The translations under genes and the position numbers were made by a program. Under the pieces are notes generated by a model, which was given only the letters and a program-made list of their open reading frames with translations, ran no database searches and was not told the DNA's origin. Positions 56,260-64,000 of a stretch of 64,000 nucleotides of DNA are shown piece after piece. The first letter of the stretch is position 1, and every line of letters starts with the position of its first letter. Source of the DNA: Desarmillaria ectypa (lineage: Eukaryota; Basidiomycota; Agaricomycetes; Agaricales; Physalacriaceae); assembly GCA_030407005.1 (NCBI GenBank), contig JAUDYN010000011.1, positions 1,906,575 to 1,970,574 on the forward strand, in the 5' to 3' direction.

Positions 56260-59200
56260 CCTCAACGCATCTATGTTGAGCGTCTGTAGCTCAAAAAAGT
56301 GACGCACAAAGGGGTTGCCAAAGATACACGGTCTTGGTCGGGCCGTGCCACACTCGCCACTGGAAGAAAATCGGTGAGCTTCGACCCGATATCCGGTCGG
56401 CCTGAAGGATGCACCTTGTAAGGAAGGCTAACATTAAAGGTTGAATATTTGAACGTTGGCTGTTGCGGTGAAGTTCCACAATAGAGCACAGAAGATGAGA
56501 TCAACTATCAGACAAGTGTCAGCAAAGCACAAAGTTTACCGTATACGGGCCCACGTGCGGAAGTGAATTTCACAAGGCATCATTTTTCACGAATCTCGTG
56601 GACGCTGGGCAGTACACGATGTAACTTGTACGTTGATCATGCTGACAATCGTTCAACGGGTTCTTGCAGCGTTATATCCCAGGACTTGAAGCCTGAAAAG
56701 GTGGATGACCGAACTGCACTGAGGGAGTTAGATAAGTATAACCGGCAACTTGCACGCCAAGAGTGCCAACAAGAAGCGATTGAATGATATACTATCATAT
56801 AGGCAAAGGAGGCTACGGAGAAGGACGTGACGAGCGGCGGCCACTCGTCCCTGATGATAGCAGGGACTCCGGTTCTAAAGGTCTGAGCATGACTCGGGGC
56901 TGAAGAAGGTGTTCCTATTGCGCGTCCAGGAAGGCTCTTGCAAACCTGAAAGGCATGGAGTTGGACGGCAAATGTACATATCCGTCGCCGTGCTATCCCC
57001 CAGAGGAAGCGGAATATGATTACGACCCGCTTGAGATGGTTGCCCGGAAAAACGTTGAAGAAAATCATGACTGTCGATTTACTGTTATGAGTGTTTATTC
57101 AACATTCATGGGAAGAAATGTAAAACCAATTTGACTCACTTTTGCTTTTACTTCGTAGCATTATCCGATGCATGCGGCGGAACCCGAAACTGTTGTCGCA
57201 AGCGGTGTCCCAACGACAGCGTTAGACATGGTCCAGACTAAGGAGCCTGCAAAAGCAATATCGGCACATCTTTTGGAAGCAGTCAACGGGTCCTACCCAC
57301 TTCTGCAATGGAAGCTGATCGTTTAATGAAACCATGTACCACGAATAACTAGTACTCACGTCGTCGACGTCAGCGTTCAGTCGTCTTATCTTCTTAACGT
57401 TGGCATGCGCCTAATCATCCACCTTCTTGCAGTCATCACCTGTGCTTCTTGCACATGCTCGACCATCAGCTCGCTTCCGAAGTGGAATATACGATGCGCA
57501 GATACATGTGGTGGATCACGGTGAGCTGCTATTATTGTTGACTGTCACGACGAAAAACATGAACACAGTGACGGGCGACACCTGCTAGGCGAAGAGAACA
57601 GAGAAAAACGAGTTAATGACTTTGTGTTGTGGTCTAGCCTAGTCTGCAGCTGATCAAAGATGATGTTTCCCGAGGCGTGAAATGAACAGGATAGGGGAAA
57701 CGAGCTGGACCAAACGAGTTGCGGATCTGTGCCAGCTAGCTCAGAATGGCGAGTCATTCCGGCTTTACGTCGTAAATGATCGGTCATTAATATGCATGAT
57801 GATCCAATGGGGAATGAAAAGCCAGGGAGTATCACTTCTTGATTGGTGCTGTTCCGAGCGTCCTTTGACGTGGTTCTGGTGCGAGTGAGAACTGGAAATA
57901 GAGAAGATGTCGGCGGTGATAGAGACACAGTGCGAAAATATGGATAGGGAAAAATGCTGTACGCATTGAGAGGATGGTGGATCCGCATCGCTGTGAGCGT
58001 TTGACTTTACCAATAACTTACCGATGCTGACTAGAGGTGGCCACGAACATCTGCCTTCAAACGTCCTCTCGAGAGCCAGACGACAACTAAACGACTACAA
58101 CTCCACGGACTCCATCTAGGGCGCCGCCGTAAGAGAGTCGTCTCTGAAAAAGTATGCGGTCGACAACGACCCTAATGGACAGTCGCTCCCGGGTATGACC
58201 TTGGTATAGCACAAAGACGCATTGTTAAAATGACAACGATATAGTCGTCAAATGTCGACAAGTGCTGAGATCCAACATGAATGAAGTGAATGGAAGAATG
58301 AGGTACCACACGCGATCCGATTGAACAGATAAGCAGGCTGGAAGCGGTCATTAACGGGGTTGTACACCGTATCACCCTCTGGATAAGGCGCGGAAGAAGA
58401 CTCCTAGGCTGAGGATATGGCAATACGGTCGGCCATCGCAGCACAAACTACCAGTAAGTTCTTCTGCAGGAGGAAAATAGGAGAGATGGTGTTCTATCGT
58501 GGTTAAGGAAACGTTACAGGGAGATTTAGCTGCAGTACCATCAGCCCCACCTACTTATGCTAACAGGATAAGGAGGCTGGCGAGCCTGTGATGCGCGCTA
58601 AGGACGGGATACGCTTCAAAGGGTGCTGGATGAGCGACTGACGATGGTGACGTTCCAGGATCAGTATAATGGGACCTCGGCTTTGTCTGCCCAAGGATAT
58701 GCGACTTCTTTCCGTTTTTCTTCTAGTATGCAAGCGCTCTCATGGGCAAACGGTACGCGGCGATTTTCTACAGCGAATGATCCCCACACCCCAACGACGA
58801 GGGAGTCAAGTGTCTTCGTAGAGAATTTGGCTTCCTTGCAAAGTTTGTAAGAATCATTGCTGTCACGGAGAGGATCGGGTTCTGACGGAATCCTGAAGAT
58901 AAGTTGCATATCATGAAATGAAATGAAAGTCTTTCGTTCCTAGCAGCACATGTAGCTACCTCGTAGGCATTTTTCTAAACAATGGTGGTCAGAGTATGCT
59001 CATTGATGGAGACAGAATACATACCAGTCAACATCCAGATCCGAATGTACCCCGCATAGTTCGGATACTGAGTTGTTTTAGAGTCGTCGTTTTCTGAGTG
59101 CTTTTCTATGATTGGGCGCCAACAAAAAAGGCTATCTCCGCCTCATACACAGTCCAAATTGGCCAATGCGGCAGATTGAAGGTCAAGGTCATGACTTGAG

Positions 59201-60150
59201 CAGGGCCGATGCGGGTGTGAGGCGTTTCAGGATGATAAAAGACATGGATGTGGGAAGGACGGGATGGCTGCTTCATTAGAGAGCACTGTTATAGTGCAGT
59301 CAAGCACTGGGATGCAACACCCTCTGAACCTTAAGTAAATGAGACCGTTACGTCAAGAAAGGATGGCACTTTACCTCGAGAGAAGTGCTTGGTAAATTCT
59401 GCCGAGAGCATTTGTACCAATTCTGCTGCCTTTCTGGTTGGCAGTAGATCCCAGGCTGTGTTATTGGTGTAGATTCTTCGACTGGTATCCAGGGTGAGGC
59501 GGAAACGTCCCGATTTTTTGTAGACGAGGACGTCGCGGCTCCCCCGGTATCTCCATCCCTTAACAACGTGAATGAGGGAGGACAAAGACATAGAGTGTAA
59601 CTCACGAAAAGAGAATGACTATCCACGTTGGAGCCCATACATCCTCACGAACTCGTACCCCCGCAGAAGTTTCTATACCACATCGCATACGCTGTCTGGT
59701 ACCAGAAGGTGACCGACGAATTGTACGATGATACCTGGAGATAAAAGAACGTTTAGATCGGAATTTGGGAATAGTGACTGTTCAACGCACCTCTGTCGGA
59801 TTAGACAAGCTGGACACTTTGAGGACTCGCGCGAAGCTCTCTCGGACTTTGCTCATCTTGGGCCCTTGCCCAACATAAATAAAGACAAAGTCGAATAGCT
59901 TTCTTGCGGTGTCTGATGCCACGATACTATGAAAACAGCGAGTTTTGAGCTTGAGGTAAGGGCTCGCATGCTTGGATTCGTTAGCCTTAAACTTAGACCC
60001 GCTGTTTTTGGAGCTTTCGTAGTGTTCAAAGACGACCTATTATGTGGATGTCGACTGGATCCTTGCAATACGGCGCGTCACCGAATGACAAAGACCAGCG
60101 GGAAGGTCGTAGTAGAAGGAAGGAAAAGATATTTGAAATAATTTTTCCTT
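56260..60150 (-). pseudogene. Relics of the unidentified gene family (right-arm copy)
   Basis: Best preserved copy of the family. Minus-strand stretches include LIHVVKGWRYRGSRDVLVYK (about 59510-59575), AELVQMLSAEFTKHF, LPHWPIWTVYEAEIAFF, YPEGDTVYNPVNDRFQPAYL (near 58370) and YVHLPSNSMPF (near 56975). They belong to several exons; no continuous frame could be assembled. The region past 59545 has no counterpart in the left arm but matches the 49.1-49.9 kb relic. Family and function unknown. Confidence 0.4.
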
Positions 60151-61565
60151 TTGGAAGCACTGCCACAGTGGCCCCTATCCACGCTCTCACATATTAGGAG
60201 CAGAAATAATCGAGCTCACCATATATGTGTATGATCCCCCTCACCGACAATAGCCGCTTTGCCTTCATTGTAGCGTCTCTATGTACATTCCCATAGTGTT
60301 TTTTTCTTTTTTTTGCAAGAATCATTCACGGATGTCTACTTCATGTCACCGAGATACTCCTTCTACCTCGCTAGCCTTTACCACATCCGGGATCCACCTC
60401 AAATTTTGACCGTAAGTACCAGTCGACTCGTTCTCCGGGGCTACTTTTTCCACCGTTGCCGTTCGATAATCCTTGGATCCAAATGGACCGAAGTGGTGCA
60501 TCCGAACATTATTGTCAAGGATCTAACAAGATGCCCAGCGATTACCATATTGTTTCACAACTATTTTCATAATACCCTTTCTGGCTCCTTACCCATATTC
60601 AATACCTGTTCACTACGGCTAATAAAGACGGCCGCCTGCGTCTGATATTCACATACGACACAACTAATGCTGATTATTTGCTCCGGAGCAATATTTCTAA
60701 TCCCGTGACGTATTAGTCGCAGGGAAGGGAAGAATAGTCGTCCATTTATTAGATTATGGTCGCTGGAGACCAAAGGAGCAAATCCTTGTGCTGTCTTCCT
60801 GACCGTGGAGGTTTGTCCTGGCCTCGAGGTCTTGGAGACAGAAGTAGACGAAAATTTGATACGAGCAGGCTTTTCTGTTGCTAATGCTCTTCCCCCTGCA
60901 TCTTGTCCTGAAGAGGTGTATTTCTTCACTAAGTGTAACCAGGATTATCCGACGGAGGAGATGCAATGGCTCAATAGAAGGAGGAATCAATAGGATGTTC
61001 CAATTTTAGGAGCAGAGAAGCGCCCCCTGTCTTTCACGATTCTAGCATCGAGGAATCAAGCAAATTGGTGGCAACGATCAATACGAGTGGCTTTGAAGAT
61101 GGGTCGGTATCATCTCACCCTACTTCCCTTGCCCTGCACTTTGACATCGCAGCAAAGTATCTCCATCGACTCGCTCACCCACATCGGAGCTACACAATTC
61201 CCTCCCGCTGACCCTCCATTCCCTCTACTTTGACACTTCCCCTTCTTGTCTCGTTCCCTTGAGGAGAGAGCACTCACTCCAGGTGCTCCCTACCTCACCT
61301 CGCTCTGTCCTCGCTGTCTCTACATATCCTCGCGTGACATGAGGCGAAGGAAGTACATAAAATTAGTATAGATTCATTATATCTGGACGAATATAGATCA
61401 GTCAAAGTGGACAACACATTAATAAGGTTTCTTATCCACTCGGACCGTCAGTATCAAACAAAGGACCCAATCTTGGTTAATCTCCAGTCCCAGCAGTGTG
61501 CACAAAAGTCTGAGTCAGAAAAGAGTGGATGATGGAGAACTATGGTGCCCGGGCACTAGAAATTT
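60151..61565. other. Spacer without recognised gene
   Basis: A 62-residue plus ORF (60805-60993, VCPGLEVLETEVDENLIRAG) and a 110-residue plus ORF (60313-60645) lack family features and splice support. From about 61340 on the sequence becomes AT-rich. Confidence 0.3.
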
Positions 61566-62110
61566 AGCGTGGTCACCTGCGTGGTACCACGCTTGCGTGC
61601 CACGCGACCACGCAGCCACGCAAGTTCAACCCTTAGTTGAAGTGACTTATTAGTTGACTTTACTTTACATGTTTCTTAATGATAATAGAGTATATCCTGC
61701 TCATCATTAATATATCCTCCACAGTGTACAGGTTGCAATTAGGGTCAGTTCCGATATTTATCAAAAATGATGTTAAATGTTAGTGCACTTCGTGACAGTC
61801 AATTAAAAGCTTTCGAGCTTTTGATTTATGTTTCCAAGGTATGTATGTATCATACACTTACATGTCTATAATTAAGAGAAGGCAATATTGTCAAAGACGG
61901 CCAATTTTCCATTTTGATTGCTCAAAGTTCTTTAACTAACACTAATACACCGCTATAGACATAATCCCGACATCCGTATGAACCGCCTGGAACTATCCAG
62001 TCTAAACATATGAAAACTACACTTTCTTATGTAGATATAAACCTTGGACCACACAAGTGACCACGCTAGCGTACCACGCCGCCACGCACGCCACGCACGC
62101 ACCACGCGGG
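61566..62110. mobile_element. Short element with CACGC/GCGTGG-rich inverted ends
   Basis: GCGTGGTCACCTGCGTGGTA (61566) opens a 60-bp stretch of GCGTGG/CACGC words. An inverted counterpart at 62058-62110 ends in CACGCACCACGCGGG; its reverse complement contains GCGTGGT and TAGCGTGGTCAC. The 430 bp between are AT-rich and non-coding. The layout suggests a MITE; the superfamily is not assigned and the outer limits are approximate. Confidence 0.45.
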
Positions 62111-62623
62111 TGTGCATATCATTGTTTTGTGAGAGTACATCGTTATTATACTCTTCTGATAGTTATAGTACCTCCTACATCAATTACGCTTTGAAAACTT
62201 TTTAATCCAGAAATAATTCAAAATATTGACTCTAGACTTCGAAGAATTTGGATAACTTAAGTCTAAAGTAGCTAAAGACGAGTCTGATAAACTGTAATCA
62301 AGTTCCAATATAATGCTAAAACTGAGTTATCAGATTTTCCGATGTTGTTTCTTAAGGATTGGTTGAGGCATTGGTTTGGAGCAATGCCTAGGGTCCTCAG
62401 TAGCAGAGCATTTTGAGGGGTCTTTCATTCGATGCTCATGAATAGTCCCATCCTCATACACATAGTGTGGTCCATGCTACACTTTGGGGATCAGAGTCCA
62501 CCCATTGTTAATCACAGAACAATATCTTACCTCTACTTCAGAGTCTGTTCCAACTCTATAATTGACATCATGATCTGACATGTAAGGATACCAATTGTCT
62601 TGATGGCATCCTACATCAATACC
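62111..62623. other. AT-rich spacer
   Basis: No gene recognised. Confidence 0.3.
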
Positions 62624-64000
62624 CTATTGCTGGTTACCTGCTATGCCTGCCTCTTCACTTTGGCTGAATAATTGGGAATCCAAAATTTCATGTGCTTCAA
62701 GATCAATGTCAATAACAGTGAAATTGGTACCTGTATACTCATCCATATACTTCCATGTCTTCTGTGAGAGATTAGGCTACTATTTCCAGTATCTAGATAA
62801 TAGTGTGTCTTTTAGCCAACTTGCCATAAGGAGAGTATAACAATGAGCCATTGGAAGCAGACCAATCCAGTTGAGGCGACTTTGCTTTGCTTCTGGAACC
62901 TTGTTGTCAAACCAGGAATTCATGGCTGCTTGATCATCTTGTGAGATACCATCTGATATCAGAACAACAGAGCAAATAATATCCTTCTTTTGCTGAAGTA
63001 GCCAACTCATTGCTGGGACTGCATCAATAGGTGCTGCACTTGGGTTCTTGAGAAGTTGTCTGAGAATATCAACATGAGGTGAAAGAGCTTGATCAATCTC
63101 TGGCATGAAAGGCAGCAGATTTGGTGTGATCATGAGCTCATCCTTTAGCTCTTTGATCTCTCATGCATGCTGGAACTTACCCAACTGAATCTTGTTAAAG
63201 ATGTACATCCATATACATAATATGATGCTCACCTGGATGTTTTGATGGCCTTTATGGTCTTGCCACAGCTCATCAACAATGTCATTCTCATGAATTTGGG
63301 TTACTTCTTCAGATATATGGATGGAGCTTTGGATAAAGTGATTGAAGCACAGCCATTTTATGGTCCAAATCTTTCCTTCCACATATAAAAGGCAAACTAC
63401 ATACTAGAAAAGCCTATCTCTTGTGAGAGCTACTTTTCCAATACTGTTATTATTGCATCTGTGAGTACATCTGTACAAGCATGACAAAAGCACTTACAGT
63501 AGATGCATTTCAACTGATAATCCAGGAGAATGGGCAGAATTCCTACATCAGAAATGAGACTAGATGCAGTAACCAAAATCACATTGTACTTACAGTCACT
63601 TCAATTCTCTTTTGCTATATTCTCTATGCCCATGCAGGAGCTCCTGGATCATGCTAATACAGCATCTGTGGCATTGGAACTTGACCTTGGAAGAGTTCAA
63701 GAAGGGTGGATGTGCTATGCCATTGAGATCATGTTGACACACAACATGAGACCAAAATCCATGGATATAACAACAAATGCCTTTCTCTGATGATGTGAAA
63801 TAATCTGAGTTGCCTGTTGTCCCACAGTGACATTGAAAAATCATGTCTGGTTCACTTGATCCTGATGATGCTAGTTCAGAAGGAGATTGACTGGAGGGTA
63901 TGATGCATTGAGCTTTCAAGGACCAGATCTCTGCTACAGGACTCTCTGAACTATATTCAGCATCAGAAGAAATTGTAAAACACTTTTTTGAGTTTTCCAA
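62624..64000 (-). CDS. Partial gene with PHD-like zinc finger, runs off the edge
   Basis: Minus-strand exons begin beyond the window end. The first visible exon (63596-64000) has a Ser/Glu-rich stretch and then a cysteine cluster: FQCHCGTTGN, GICCYIHGFWSHVVCQ and FQCHRC. That is PHD-finger spacing with one expected cysteine replaced by His (CYIH). Later exons read KIWTIKWLCFNHFIQSSIHI, QALSPHVDILRQLLKNPSAA, SWLLQQKKDIICSVVLISDG, NSWFDNKVPEAKQSRLNWIG and KYMDEYTGTNFTVIDIDLEA. A stop at 62624 is plausible. Exon borders are only partly clear. Base composition is far more AT-rich than the other genes. I do not recognise the family; a mobile-element-associated gene is possible. Confidence 0.45.

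Larger units (their letters stand above)
51148..59545 (-). repeat. Right arm of the large inverted repeat
   Basis: Reverse complement of 9760-17640 (anchors given there). It contains the second GH35 gene (51724-56009), the truncated DUF6534 tail and the relic gene family. Small insertions and deletions relative to the left arm account for the different length. Confidence 0.85.

Noticed and set aside
1..64000. tRNA and rRNA genes
   Set aside because: I looked for A/B box and cloverleaf patterns by eye and found none convincing. A tRNAscan-SE run would be decisive.

Overview
The window looks like a mushroom-forming basidiomycete (Agaricomycete) genome. The intact genes are cut by many short introns of about 50 bp, and the gene content is typical of that group: a DUF6534 membrane protein, F-box-like proteins with an N-terminal coiled coil, a class II P450, a secreted GH35 beta-galactosidase and a fungal C2H2 factor. 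Much of the rest is decayed gene copies and repeats, as in an accessory, fast-turning-over region.

Layout. 0-9.7 kb: an intact F-box-like gene (1882-3495) flanked by two decayed short-chain dehydrogenase copies, then relics of a CAX-type Ca2+/H+ exchanger, an unidentified multi-exon gene and an HNH-nuclease-like protein. 9.76-17.64 kb and 51.15-59.5 kb are the two arms of one large inverted repeat about 8 kb long. Each arm carries a full GH35 gene plus relics of an unidentified gene family; the right arm also carries the tail of the DUF6534 gene that is intact beside the left arm. 17.4-27.6 kb is the best-preserved block: DUF6534, P450, C2H2 zinc finger and F-box-like genes, all on the minus strand. 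28-34.6 kb is repeat-dominated, with a second, smaller inverted repeat (axis near 32.2 kb), a short insertion visible in one arm only, and a dispersed module. 37.6-41.4 kb holds two intact genes: a secreted repeat precursor (minus) and an EXPERA-domain membrane protein (plus). 41.4-51 kb is mostly gene relics, one long hairpin and a solo LTR. 60-64 kb is AT-rich, with a CACGC-rich terminal-inverted-repeat element and part of a PHD-like gene running off the edge.

The most interesting item is the minus-strand gene at 37657-38904. Manual splicing gives 13 exons and about 188 residues: a signal peptide followed by ten short peptide units. Nine of the units end in Trp-Arg-Arg, a Kex2 site. The spacers between units are almost all made of X-Ala/X-Pro dipeptides, the substrate of Ste13-type dipeptidyl aminopeptidase. 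This is the architecture of an ascomycete alpha-factor precursor or a Kex2-processed repeat protein, but here nearly every unit is one phase-0 exon. I do not recognise the peptides. No pheromone receptor or UstYa-type (DUF3328) cyclase was seen nearby, so its role (signal, RiPP-like product or other) is open. The remaining genes do not form an obvious pathway.
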